DNA from: Gemmatimonadota bacterium | GTDB taxonomy: Bacteria > Gemmatimonadota > Gemmatimonadetes > Gemmatimonadales > Gemmatimonadaceae | Direction of reading: 5' to 3' | Assembly: GCA_028287205.1 (NCBI GenBank) | Contig: JAQBQC010000177.1 | Coordinates: 1-11,001, forward strand | Length of the DNA stretch: 11,001 nucleotides | In this document: in pieces, positions 1 to 7,945 of the stretch | Position numbering within the stretch: position 1 is the stretch's first letter | Layout of the letters: the number at the start of each line of letters is the position of its first letter | Translations under genes and position numbers: made by a program | The notes under the pieces: model-generated | What the model saw: the letters and a program-made list of their open reading frames with translations, nothing else | The model's database searches: none | What the model was told of the DNA's origin: nothing

Positions 1-2
1 CC

Positions 3-1580
3 GCGTCGTGGCTCGCGCAATCGCTGCTAATGGCGCTCCTCCTGGCCTGCGCGGGCGCACCGCGCGCGGATGACACGGTCGTCATCGCGTCGGGCGCCGA
101 TCTCGAGAGCGCCAATCCGCTCGTCACAATTCATCCGCTCGCGCGACAGGTGCAGCGGTTCGCGCTCTTCGTCACGCTCGCGCGCTACGACGAGCACCTA
201 GTTCCGCAGCCGTACTTCGCTCGCGCCTGGCGCTTCTCGCCCGATCGCCGTGCACTCACGTTCTCGCTCGTGCCGTCGCTTCTCTGGGACGACGGAGTGC
301 CCACCACCGCGCGCGACGTCGCCTTCACACTGAACGTGGCGCGCGACCCGGCCACTGGCTTCCCGCGCGCATCGGATCTCGCGCAGCTCGCGAGCGTCTC
401 GGCGGACGACGACTCGACGGTGACGCTGCACTTTTCCGCGCCGCAGCCGCGCTTTCCCCCGATTCTCTGCGAGCTTCCGATCGTCCCCGAGCATCGGCTC
501 GCACGCACCGCGCCGAGCGCGATGCGCGCGGATTCGTTCGCGGTGCATCCCATCGGGAACGGCCCGTTCCGCTTCGTGCAGCGGGTTGCCGGCCAGCGCT
601 GGGATCTCGCCCGAAACGATGCATTTCCCTTAGCCATGGGCGGCGCGCCCACGCTCCGCCGGTTGATCATCGCCGTGATCGATGAGTCCGCGACGAAATT
701 CGCCGGGCTCACGAGCGGCGAGCTCGATCTCGCGGGGATCTCGCCCGCGATGGCGCCGCTCGTAGCGCGCGACCCGCTGCTGCGCGTGATCGAGTATCCG
801 GTGCTCCAGTCGTACGGCATCGTCTTCAACGTCGCGCGCGCGCCATTCGATGATCCGCGTGTGCGTCGCGCGATCTCCCTCGCGGTCGATCGCAAGCGCA
901 TCGTCGCGGTCGCCGTGCACGGCTATGGCGAGCCGTCGAGCGAGCCGATCCCGCGAACGCATCCCTACGCGCAGCCAGGCGAGGCGGAGCTCGACACTGC
1001 GCGCGCCGATTCGCTCCTCGACGCTGCGGGCTGGCGAGGCGGCGCCGACGGCGTGCGCCACCGCGGCGCGCAGACGCTCGCCTTCGAGCTCCTCACCGTC
1101 GGCAGCTCCGGCAACGCGGCCGAGCAGCTCATCCAGTCCGACCTCGCGCACGTGGGCGCGCGTGTGGAAATTCGGCAGCGCGAGCTGGCGTCCTTTCTCG
1201 CCGCCGCGCGCGCGACTCCGCGCCGCTTCGACGCGCTCTACACCGGCATTCCCGGAGATCTCTCGCTGTCCTATCTCTCAGCCATGTTCGACAGTCGCTT
1301 CGCGGGCAGCGCCCTCGACTACGCCGGCTTCCACGAGCCGCGACTCGACTCGCTCCTTCTCGCCGCTCGCTCGGCGTCGGACGCGGACGCGCGCGCACGG
1401 TGGGCCGCCGTGCAGCGTGAGCTCGATGCGTTCACGCCGGTCGCGTGGATCTATCACGCGCGCGGAGTTCAGGGCGCGTCGCGCCGGCTGCAGGGCGTGA
1501 CGATGGATCTGCGCGGCGAGCTCGCAACCGTGGCCGCGTGGTACGCACAGCGGCCGCAGGACACGGTCCGCGCACGATGA
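3..1580 (+). CDS. Family-5 ABC transporter solute-binding lipoprotein (5' partial)
   Basis: Extracytoplasmic binding protein of the SBP_bac_5 (DppA/OppA/NikA) family, which delivers peptides, nickel or some oligosaccharides to an ABC importer. The frame is open to the left edge. The first Met in the window (30) would leave only six residues before Cys, too short for a signal peptide, so the true start is probably upstream. The visible N-terminus is hydrophobic and reaches LLLAC (Cys codon 48-50), a good lipobox, so a lipoprotein is likely. Family landmarks, numbered from Met30, are the DESATKFAGLTSGELDL stretch near residue 220 and the FNVARAPFDDPRVRRAISLA stretch near 270, matching the family pattern N-x-PFxDxRVRxAxxxAxDR. 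The C-terminal RELDAFTPVAWIYHARG is also typical. Total length (over 516 aa) is normal. No permease or ATPase gene is in the window. Its stop overlaps the next start by 4 bp (ATGA). Substrate is unknown; the lyase next door makes a saccharide as plausible as a peptide. Confidence 0.86.
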   Translation, partial: ASWLAQSLLMALLLACAGAPRADDTVVIASGADLESANPLVTIHPLARQVQRFALFVTLARYDEHLVPQPYFARAWRFSPDRRALTFSLVPSLLWDDGVPTTARDVAFTLNVARDPATGFPRASDLAQLASVSADDDSTVTLHFSAPQPRFPPILCELPIVPEHRLARTAPSAMRADSFAVHPIGNGPFRFVQRVAGQRWDLARNDAFPLAMGGAPTLRRLIIAVIDESATKFAGLTSGELDLAGISPAMAPLVARDPLLRVIEYPVLQSYGIVFNVARAPFDDPRVRRAISLAVDRKRIVAVAVHGYGEPSSEPIPRTHPYAQPGEAELDTARADSLLDAAGWRGGADGVRHRGAQTLAFELLTVGSSGNAAEQLIQSDLAHVGARVEIRQRELASFLAAARATPRRFDALYTGIPGDLSLSYLSAMFDSRFAGSALDYAGFHEPRLDSLLLAARSASDADARARWAAVQRELDAFTPVAWIYHARGVQGASRRLQGVTMDLRGELATVAAWYAQRPQDTVRAR

Positions 1581-4294
1581 CGATTCTCTTGAATTCAAGC
1601 GATCTGCAGGCGAGACGACGCGTTGCGTCCGGCGCGCTCGCCCCGCTCGCCGATTCGCTGCGCGCCGACATGGAGCGCGTGCTGCGCGAGGCGCCTGCGA
1701 TCTCGGGGCAGAAGGCCATGCTCACGCGCAATGGCGGCCGCTGCCCGATCGACGGCGCGCCGCTCGAGTTCGATCCGTATTCGCCGCACGCGCACCGTTG
1801 TCCAACGTGCGGTGCCGTGCAGACCGGCGAGCGTCATCATCGCTGGTGGCTGATGTTCGCGCAGCTCTGGCGCGCCGAGCGCGCCGTGCACGGCGCCGTG
1901 CTCCATGCGCTGGGCGATGAGCCGCGTCTCGCCGCGTTCGCGCGCGCGACGCTCGACGAGTACGCCGATCACTACGCGCGATATCCGCTCGACGACAACG
2001 TGCTCGGTCCCTCGCGACCCTTTTTCAGCACATATCTCGAATCGATCTGGCTGCTTCAGCTGTGCATCGCGGCCGATCTCCTCGACGCCGCCAACGCGGG
2101 CGGCGCGGCGACGGGGAGCTTCCGCGACCGCGTCGCCGGGCCGAGTGCTGCGCTCATTCGCTCGTACGATGAAGGAGAGTCGAACCGCCAGCTCTGGAAC
2201 AACGCCGCGATGCTCGCTGCAGGTCGCCTGCTCGACGACTGGACGCTCGTCGAGCATGCGATGCACTCCCCCTCGGGGCTCATCGCGCAGCTCGGCACCG
2301 GGCTGCTGTCGGATGGGAGCTGGTACGAGGGCGAGAACTATCATCTCTTCTCGCATCGGGGGCTCTGGTACGGCGTCGCGATGGCAGAAGCGGCCGGTCA
2401 CGAGATACCCGCCGAACTGCTCGCGCGCTTTCAGGCCGGATTTTCCACGCCCTTTCTCACCGCGTTCCCCGACCTCGGATTCCCCGCACGCCGCGATTCG
2501 CAGTACGGTGCATCGCTTCGACAGTGGCGCACCGCGGAGTCGTGCGAGCTCGGACTCGCGCGCGCGGAGGATGCGCGGCTCACCGGCGCGCTCGCCGCGC
2601 TCTACGCCGCCGATATTCCGCAACGCGACACCGGCCGCTGGCGCTCGGCCGCCGAGTCCGAGCGCAACGAGCCCGCGAGCGCGTTGAGTCGCGCGGACCT
2701 CGGCTGGCGCTCGCTCCTCTTCGCTCGCGAGACGTTGCCGGTCCTCGATCGCGCGACCGTGCCCTCGGCGCTCCTCGAGGGGCAGGGAATCGCCGTCTTT
2801 CGTCGCGAGCGCGGTGCGGGGTTCGCCGCGCTCGACTACGGACACCACGGCGGCGGTCACGGGCATCCGGATCGACTCAACCTGCTGCTGGCGCACGGCG
2901 CAAACCGAATTCTCGACGACATGGGCACGGGCTCGTACGTGGACCCGTCGCTCCACTGGTACCGCAGCACGCTCGCGCACAACGCGCCGCTCGTGAACGG
3001 CCACTCGCAGCCGCGCACATCGGGAACGCTGCTCGCGTACGACGAGCGCGAAAAGCTCGGCTGGGTGTGCGCGACCGCACGCGTGTCTGAGCATCCGCCC
3101 GTCATCGCGCAGCGAGCGCTCACCGTGGCGGCGCACCTCGTAATCGACGAGCTGCGATGGAGCAGTGCCGCTCCCGCGCGTATCGAGCTTCCCATTCATG
3201 CCCGCGTGCGCGTGGAGAGTGCGTCCACGTGGAGCGACGCGACTCTCGACGGTGGCGATGGCCTCGAAGACGGATTCTCCTTTGCGCGCGACACGAAGCG
3301 CGCGAGACTCGATGCCGGCGAGATCGTGCGCCTTGTCGACACAGGCTCCGGCGCGACAATCGCGTGGATCACATCTTCCGAGCCTGCGGATTGGTTCACC
3401 GCCGTCGCCCCCGGAGCGCCAGGCGCGGGCGACCAGCGCTTTCTCCTCGTGCGCGCGCACTCCGCCGCCGGCAGGATTCGAAGCGTGTGGAGCCCAACGT
3501 TCGCGGTGCGAGATGTTTCCTCGAGCGATGCCCAACTACAGATCACGCATGCGGACGGAACAATGAGCGACTACGAGTGGCGCGACGATGGCGCGCACGT
3601 GGGCACTACGCGTCCCGGTGAAGGCCGCGAGCACATCGTGTTATCCGGCTTCCGTAGCGTTGAAGGAGGTTCTGCAGCGGCGCTCGCGGCGCCCCCGTCG
3701 CCCGCGCAGCCCTCGAAGCCACACTCGCTCCCCTACGTCCGCGAGCTCGGCGAGCCCGACTACCGGATGTCCGAGCACAGCTGGGCCGATGCCGGTAGTC
3801 CTCGCGCTCACGTCGTCATCAATGCGGATGACACGGAGCTCGAGGTCCGCGTGGCCGTGCGCAAGCCCACGCTACACTTCCGTGCTCCCGACGACGCCGA
3901 TCCCGAGCTGGACAACGAGCATCCCGACATTCACAGCGATGGCGTGCAGCTGCATCTTTGGAGCGACGGATGGCGCGAGCCGGCCGCCTGGCTCGCGATC
4001 CCCGAGCGCGGCTTCTCGCGCACGCGCCTTCGCCAGTCCGCCGGCGCAAGCGACGCACCAGCCGTCGCCGCCGACTCCCGCGAGATCATCGGCGGTTACG
4101 AGATTCGCTTCACCGTTCCGCGCGCCTCACTTTCCTCTCTCATTGCGCTCGATGTGCTCGTGAACGACATGTCACCGGACCGCCAACGACGGCGCGGGCA
4201 GCTCGTCTTGAGCGGCGCGCACGGCGATCGCGTCTATCTCCGCGGCGACCGCCAGCCGCTCGAGCAGTTCATCCGTCTCCGGCTTCCCGAGTGA
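1577..4294 (+). CDS. Heparinase II/III family polysaccharide lyase-like protein with C-terminal CBM9-like region
   Basis: A 905-aa protein with the two-part heparinase II/III (PL12/15/17/21-type) layout: an alpha-helical toroid over roughly residues 85-390 and a beta-sandwich from about 400. These enzymes cleave uronic-acid polysaccharides by beta-elimination. Candidate active-site residues, by analogy, are Asn208/Asn209 (RQLWNNAAM), Tyr250 and Tyr255 (WYEGENYHLFSHRGLWY) and His428/His430 (GHHGGGHGHPDRLN). The last motif, followed by ILDDMGTGSY, is the clearest family signature. Residues 56-78 (CPIDG..CPTCG) look like a zinc ribbon with one Cys missing. Residues about 720-905 (strand-rich, with HSDGVQLHLWSDG) resemble the CBM9-like sugar-binding fold; this is a fold-level guess. 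No signal peptide is visible, so it probably acts in the cytoplasm on imported fragments. The start at 1577 is chosen because ATGA overlaps the previous stop; the longer frame from 1445 would lie inside the upstream gene. No strong ribosome site is present, so coupling is likely. Substrate is unknown. Confidence 0.85.
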   Translation: MTILLNSSDLQARRRVASGALAPLADSLRADMERVLREAPAISGQKAMLTRNGGRCPIDGAPLEFDPYSPHAHRCPTCGAVQTGERHHRWWLMFAQLWRAERAVHGAVLHALGDEPRLAAFARATLDEYADHYARYPLDDNVLGPSRPFFSTYLESIWLLQLCIAADLLDAANAGGAATGSFRDRVAGPSAALIRSYDEGESNRQLWNNAAMLAAGRLLDDWTLVEHAMHSPSGLIAQLGTGLLSDGSWYEGENYHLFSHRGLWYGVAMAEAAGHEIPAELLARFQAGFSTPFLTAFPDLGFPARRDSQYGASLRQWRTAESCELGLARAEDARLTGALAALYAADIPQRDTGRWRSAAESERNEPASALSRADLGWRSLLFARETLPVLDRATVPSALLEGQGIAVFRRERGAGFAALDYGHHGGGHGHPDRLNLLLAHGANRILDDMGTGSYVDPSLHWYRSTLAHNAPLVNGHSQPRTSGTLLAYDEREKLGWVCATARVSEHPPVIAQRALTVAAHLVIDELRWSSAAPARIELPIHARVRVESASTWSDATLDGGDGLEDGFSFARDTKRARLDAGEIVRLVDTGSGATIAWITSSEPADWFTAVAPGAPGAGDQRFLLVRAHSAAGRIRSVWSPTFAVRDVSSSDAQLQITHADGTMSDYEWRDDGAHVGTTRPGEGREHIVLSGFRSVEGGSAAALAAPPSPAQPSKPHSLPYVRELGEPDYRMSEHSWADAGSPRAHVVINADDTELEVRVAVRKPTLHFRAPDDADPELDNEHPDIHSDGVQLHLWSDGWREPAAWLAIPERGFSRTRLRQSAGASDAPAVAADSREIIGGYEIRFTVPRASLSSLIALDVLVNDMSPDRQRRRGQLVLSGAHGDRVYLRGDRQPLEQFIRLRLPE

Positions 4295-5046
4295 GCGCGC
4301 TCGACAACGTCTGCGTGGTGCTCGTCGAGCCGCAGGATCCGGTGAACATCGCCGCGGTCGTGCGCGCAATGAAGAACATGGGCGTGCGACAGCTCCGACT
4401 CGTGAATCCCGTGGAATACGATCCCTCACGCGTCGAGCGAGTCGCACACGACACGCGCGACATCGTCTCGGAGGTGCGGCACTTCGCGTCGCTCGACGAG
4501 GCGATCGCGGACTGCGTGTTCGCTGCGGGCTTCACGGCGCGGCGTCGCAAGGCGAAGTGGAAGCTCGTCTCGCCGCGCGACGTTGCCGCGCCGATGCTGG
4601 CCGCCGCGGCCGAGGGCCCGGTCGCGATCTTCTTTGGGCGCGAAGACCATGGACTCTCGAACGAGTCGCTCGACCGGGCGCACGCCGTGGTCACCATTCC
4701 CACGAGCGATCATCCCTCGCTCAACCTCGCCCAGGCCGTCCTGATCGCGCTCTACGAGCTCCACCTCGCGGCCGACGCGTCGCGCACGATAGCACCTCCG
4801 CGCAAGGATGCGCCGCCCGCGAGCGCGGAGCAGCTCCAGCGCTACTTCACGGACGCCGACAAGGCGCTGGCGACCATCGACTTCTTTCGCACGCGCAACG
4901 AGGAGCTCGTCCTCCGCTCGCTGCGCTCGCTCACCTACCGCGCCGCGCCCGACGCGCGCGAGATCGATATGCTGCGCTCCATCGCGATCGAGGTCATGCG
5001 TGCGATCGAGCGCGCGAGCGGTAATGCACGCGATGAGAGCACTTGA
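4291..5046 (+). CDS. trmJ: SpoU/TrmH-family tRNA 2'-O-ribose methyltransferase, TrmJ type
   Basis: A 251-aa SPOUT methyltransferase, expected to use S-adenosylmethionine to methylate a tRNA ribose (position 32 in TrmJ proteins). All three family motifs are present: motif 1 with Asn19 and Arg25 (NIAAVVRAMKNMGV), motif 2 at 115-125 (FGREDHGLSNE) and motif 3 at about 136-150 (IPTSDHPSLNLAQAV), which forms the trefoil-knot cofactor site. The N-terminal placement of motif 1 and the helical C-terminal extension of about 80 residues (YFTDADKALATIDFF onward) match TrmJ rather than the shorter TrmL or the longer TrmH/RlmB proteins; E. coli TrmJ is 246 aa. It starts at GTG 4291, overlapping the lyase stop by 4 bp (GTGA), with no Shine-Dalgarno site, so it depends on upstream translation. 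A tRNA-modification gene inside a catabolic-looking operon is unexpected. The family call is firm; the exact modified position is inferred. Confidence 0.9.
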   Translation: MSALDNVCVVLVEPQDPVNIAAVVRAMKNMGVRQLRLVNPVEYDPSRVERVAHDTRDIVSEVRHFASLDEAIADCVFAAGFTARRRKAKWKLVSPRDVAAPMLAAAAEGPVAIFFGREDHGLSNESLDRAHAVVTIPTSDHPSLNLAQAVLIALYELHLAADASRTIAPPRKDAPPASAEQLQRYFTDADKALATIDFFRTRNEELVLRSLRSLTYRAAPDAREIDMLRSIAIEVMRAIERASGNARDEST

Positions 5047-5077
5047 CGATGCCCCGTCACATCCGCTTCTTCCCCGC

Positions 5078-6310
5078 ATGAGCGACGGCGAGTTGCAACC
5101 GGAAGAGATTTCCGAAGACGATTGGCGCACGCGCGCGGAAGCGGTGATCGTGGGCGGCGCATCCACCGGCAGCAAGCGCTTCGCGACGCTCTTCGGCGAT
5201 GCACAGGGTGACATGCCCTCGCACTACGTGCGCGCGTCGGGCTGCCGCCTGTGGACCGCGGACGGCCGCGAGCTCATCGACTGCACCATGGCACTCGGCG
5301 CTGTCGCGCTTGGCTACGCGGAGGCGGCCGTCACCATGGCCGTGTCGCAGGCGGCGGAGCGCGGCAACGTCGCGGGGTTGTCGCACGTGCTCGAGGTGGA
5401 AGTGGCCGAGCGTCTGTCGGACGTGATTCCGTGCGCCGAGCGCGTGCGCTTTCTCAAGAGCGGGGCGGAGGGCGTGGCGGCGGCCGTTCGCATTGCGCGC
5501 GCACACACGAAGCGCTCGCACGTGATCGGCTGCGGCTACTTCGGCTGGCTCGACTGGTGGACCGATGGTCCAGGGATCACGGCCGGCGCGCACCAGGACT
5601 TCACCGCGGTACCGTTCGACGACATCACCGCGCTCGAGAGTGCGGCGGCCGAAGCGGGCGATACCCTCGCCGCCATCGTGCTCGAGCCTGTGATCGAGCG
5701 GCTGCCGAGCAATGCGTGGATCGAGGCGGCGCGCGCGATCTGCGACGAGCGCGGTGCCGTGCTCGTGTTCGACGAGATGAAAACCGGCTTCCGGCTGCGC
5801 ACCGGCGGATTTCAGGAATACTCGGGCATCACTCCGGACCTCGCGGTATTCGGCAAGGCGCTCGCGAACGGCTATCCGCTGAGCGCGATCGTCGGACGCG
5901 AGGCCGTGATGCGCGCGGCGGCCGACTGCTGGATCTCGTCGACGCTCGCGGGCGAGGCGATCGCGCTTGCCGCCGCGAGCGCTGTGCTCGACTGGCACGA
6001 GAAGGCGGAAGTATGCGAGGGCCTGTGGGCCGCTGGCGAGGAGATGATGAACGGAGTGCAGCGTGCGATCGCCGCATCGGGCGTGAGCGGTGTGTCCGTG
6101 CGCGGGATCGCGCCGATGTGGCTCCTCGACTTCGAAGACGAGGATCAGCGCACGCGATTCGGCGAGCTCGCGGTCGAGGCGGGCGTGCTGTTCAAGCGCG
6201 GCGCGTACAACTACGCCTCGCTCGCGCACGAGGAATCGGATGTGGGCGCGATCGAGACGGCCGCGAGCGAGGCATTCGTGTCGCTGCGCGAGGAGCTCGC
6301 GGATGGCTGA
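5078..6310 (+). CDS. Class-III PLP-dependent aminotransferase, glutamate-1-semialdehyde aminomutase-like
   Basis: A 410-aa fold-type I PLP enzyme. It has the class-III landmarks: SGAEGVAAAVRIAR (phosphate-binding SGxE region), CGYFGWLDWW (compare GYHGWxDWF in relatives), VLVFDEMKTGFR with Asp232 expected to pair with the PLP pyridine nitrogen, and AVFGKALANGYPLSA with Lys260 as the Schiff-base lysine. The N-terminal RAEAVIVGGASTGSKRF parallels the start of glutamate-1-semialdehyde aminomutase, but the neighbours are not haem genes and GSAM usually has DEVMTGFR. A sugar- or amino-acid-acting transaminase of unknown substrate is more likely than HemL. The start is uncertain. Met5078 (MSDGEL) leaves a 31-bp gap after trmJ; in-frame Met5033 and Met5024 overlap its 3' end. 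None has a convincing ribosome site, and Met5078 gives the usual short lead before the conserved region. The end overlaps the next gene by 8 bp. Confidence 0.85.
   Translation: MSDGELQPEEISEDDWRTRAEAVIVGGASTGSKRFATLFGDAQGDMPSHYVRASGCRLWTADGRELIDCTMALGAVALGYAEAAVTMAVSQAAERGNVAGLSHVLEVEVAERLSDVIPCAERVRFLKSGAEGVAAAVRIARAHTKRSHVIGCGYFGWLDWWTDGPGITAGAHQDFTAVPFDDITALESAAAEAGDTLAAIVLEPVIERLPSNAWIEAARAICDERGAVLVFDEMKTGFRLRTGGFQEYSGITPDLAVFGKALANGYPLSAIVGREAVMRAAADCWISSTLAGEAIALAAASAVLDWHEKAEVCEGLWAAGEEMMNGVQRAIAASGVSGVSVRGIAPMWLLDFEDEDQRTRFGELAVEAGVLFKRGAYNYASLAHEESDVGAIETAASEAFVSLREELADG
6291..6295 (+). promoter_or_regulatory. Shine-Dalgarno site for the amidohydrolase at 6303
   Basis: AGGAG lies 7 bases before ATG 6303, inside the 3' end of the aminotransferase gene. 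It is the best ribosome site in the first block and fixes the start of the hydrolase, making the 8-bp overlap with the aminotransferase real rather than a start-choice artefact. Confidence 0.7.
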
Positions 6311-7199
6311 GGAAGCGCTCGCGCCGCTCGCCGGGCGCACGCCGCTCGTCGACGTTCACGCGCACTTCTACCACCCGGCCTCCGGCCGCGCGGATTGGCA
6401 GCGCGTGAACGCCGCGCGGCTGCGCGCGGGCGAGCGCATAGGGATTCGCGCGCACATCGCCTCGATACTCGGCAGCTGGGGCCACACGTCGCCCACGTAT
6501 TTCCCGTCGCCCGACGATCTCACCGCGGGAAACGACGCGATGCTCGCGCTGCAGGACGCGCACCCGGATCGCATTCGCTGCTACGTGAGCGTGAATCCCA
6601 ACGACGCCGCGCACGCGCGCGACGAGATCGCGCGCTGCGTCGGGCGCGGCGCAGTGGGCATCAAGCTCGCGGCCAGCCGTCGCGCCGATGATTCGCTGGT
6701 CGACCCCATTGCCGAGGAGGCCGCACGGCGTGGGCTCCCGGTGCTCCATCACATCTGGCAGCACCGCACGCGCGAGTGGCCCGGCCAGGAGATCTCCGAC
6801 GGCATCGATCTCGGCCGGCTTGCGGTGCGCCATCCGCGCGCGTCGTTCATCCTCGCCCACATCGGCGGCGGCGGCGACTGGGCGCACAGCTGCGCCGCCG
6901 TGAAAGAGATCTCCAACATCTATCTCGATCTTTCGGGCAGCGGTGTCGACCGCGGCATGCTCGATCTCGCGTACGCGTCCGTGGGCGCGTCGCGCCTCCT
7001 CTGGGGATGTGACATCACGATGGAGACGGGACTCGCCAAGCTGCGCGCGCTTGAGGCCGTCGGGCTCGAGGAGGACGAGCTTGCGGAAGTTCGCTGGCGC
7101 AACGCGGCGCGAATTTTCCCGCACAACGCGTTGCCGGGCATCCCTACCAGCGGCGTGGCTGCGCGTCGCACCGATGCGCACGCGCGCGTGGCGAAGTGA
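6303..7199 (+). CDS. Amidohydrolase-2 (ACMSD-like) metal-dependent TIM-barrel hydrolase/decarboxylase
   Basis: A 298-aa member of the amidohydrolase_2 family, TIM barrels with a single divalent metal that hydrolyse lactones or amides or decarboxylate carboxylates. The expected ligand set is in order: His19 and His21 on strand 1 (VDVHAHFYH), His149/His150 (VLHHIWQH), His186 (FILAHIGGGGDW) and Asp237 (LLWGCDITME), which corresponds to the strand-8 Asp that activates water. Lys121 (GIKLAAS) sits where many relatives have a conserved Lys or Arg. Length is normal and there is no signal peptide, so it is cytoplasmic. It has a clear AGGAG site, an 8-bp overlap with the aminotransferase, and a 4-bp GTGA overlap with a second amidohydrolase-like gene. 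The pairing suggests it handles a transaminated or lactone-type intermediate of the pathway, but the reaction is unknown. Confidence 0.86.
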   Translation: MAEEALAPLAGRTPLVDVHAHFYHPASGRADWQRVNAARLRAGERIGIRAHIASILGSWGHTSPTYFPSPDDLTAGNDAMLALQDAHPDRIRCYVSVNPNDAAHARDEIARCVGRGAVGIKLAASRRADDSLVDPIAEEAARRGLPVLHHIWQHRTREWPGQEISDGIDLGRLAVRHPRASFILAHIGGGGDWAHSCAAVKEISNIYLDLSGSGVDRGMLDLAYASVGASRLLWGCDITMETGLAKLRALEAVGLEEDELAEVRWRNAARIFPHNALPGIPTSGVAARRTDAHARVAK

Positions 7200-7945
7200 T
7201 CGACGTCAACTGCTTCATCGGCGGCTATCCGTTTCGCGAGCTGCCCCATCCGGACGCGGACGTGCTGGTACGTGTGCTCGCGCGCGAGGGAATCGCGGGC
7301 GCGTGGGTGGGGCATCTGCCCACCGCATTCCACCGGGACGTCACCGCTGGAAACGAGGCGCTCTTCGCAGCGCTCGAGCCGCATCGCGAGACGCTCGAGC
7401 CCGTGCCGGCGATTCGCTCCGACTGGCCGCGCTGGGAAGCCGCGCTCGCCGCTGCGCACGCGAGTGGTGCGCGTGCGGTCCGCGCCTATCCGTCGCAGTG
7501 GGGCATGGGCGCGCACGATCCGAATCTCGCGCGCCTCGCTGGCGCGTGCGGAGAGATCGGACTTCCCCTCGTGCTCACCACGCGCTTCGAGGATGTGCGT
7601 CAGCGAAGCGCGCTCGACTCGTCACCCGACCTGAGCGGCGCACACATTCGCGCGATCGCGCGCGCCGATGCGCGCGTGCGCGTGGTCGTCACCTGCGCGG
7701 GTCGTGCGCTCATCGAGGAATCGCACTGGGGCCTCACGCCCGACGAGCGCTCGCGACTCTCGTGGGACATCTCGTGGATTTGGGGACCGCCGGAGGACGA
7801 TCTTGCTCACTTATTGCAGACCATTGGCGCCGACCGCTTTCTCTTCGGGAGCGCGTGGCCGCTTCGCCTCATGCAGTCGCCGATCGCGAACCTCGAGTTG
7901 CTGCCAACCGGGTTGCGGTCGCTTCGGCTCGCCGAGGTGCCGTAA
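7196..7945 (+). CDS. Amidohydrolase-2-like protein lacking the metal ligands (probable pseudoenzyme or partner subunit)
   Basis: A 249-aa protein starting at GTG 7196, overlapping the previous stop by 4 bp. Its plan follows the neighbouring amidohydrolase: a strand-1 opening (IDVNCFIGGYPF), alternating helices and strands, an LPLVLTTRFED strand, RVVVTCAGRALIEES, and a closing ADRFLFGSAWPLRLMQSP. Every position where a catalytic relative has a metal ligand is changed: HxH becomes Asn5-x-Phe7, the mid-barrel His becomes Thr128/Thr129, AHxGG becomes Thr166-Cys167-Ala168-Gly169, and the strand-8 Asp becomes Ala220. The frame is intact and the codon style matches the neighbours, so it does not look like a decaying gene. 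Family members opening with D-x-N rather than D-x-H-x-H do occur. It may be a non-catalytic partner of the upstream hydrolase, a binding protein, or an enzyme with different chemistry. It is the last gene of the block. Confidence 0.78.
   Translation: MIDVNCFIGGYPFRELPHPDADVLVRVLAREGIAGAWVGHLPTAFHRDVTAGNEALFAALEPHRETLEPVPAIRSDWPRWEAALAAAHASGARAVRAYPSQWGMGAHDPNLARLAGACGEIGLPLVLTTRFEDVRQRSALDSSPDLSGAHIRAIARADARVRVVVTCAGRALIEESHWGLTPDERSRLSWDISWIWGPPEDDLAHLLQTIGADRFLFGSAWPLRLMQSPIANLELLPTGLRSLRLAEVP

Noticed and set aside
1445..1576. Longer N-terminus for the lyase starting at 1445
   Set aside because: The extra 44 residues lie wholly inside the conserved C-terminus of the binding-protein gene in another frame and are Arg/Ala/Gly-rich. 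ATGA at 1577 is the natural start.
1595..3535. 646-codon - strand frame opposite the lyase gene
   Set aside because: Low-complexity Arg-rich translation; the + strand frame carries heparinase II/III motifs. It is a shadow frame.
5078..6310. Assignment as hemL (glutamate-1-semialdehyde aminomutase)
   Set aside because: The fold and many motifs agree, but the DEMKTGFR segment and the neighbours do not point to haem synthesis, so no symbol is given.
5057..6340. 427-codon - strand frame opposite the aminotransferase gene
   Set aside because: No family motif is seen, and the + frame has a complete set of PLP-enzyme motifs.
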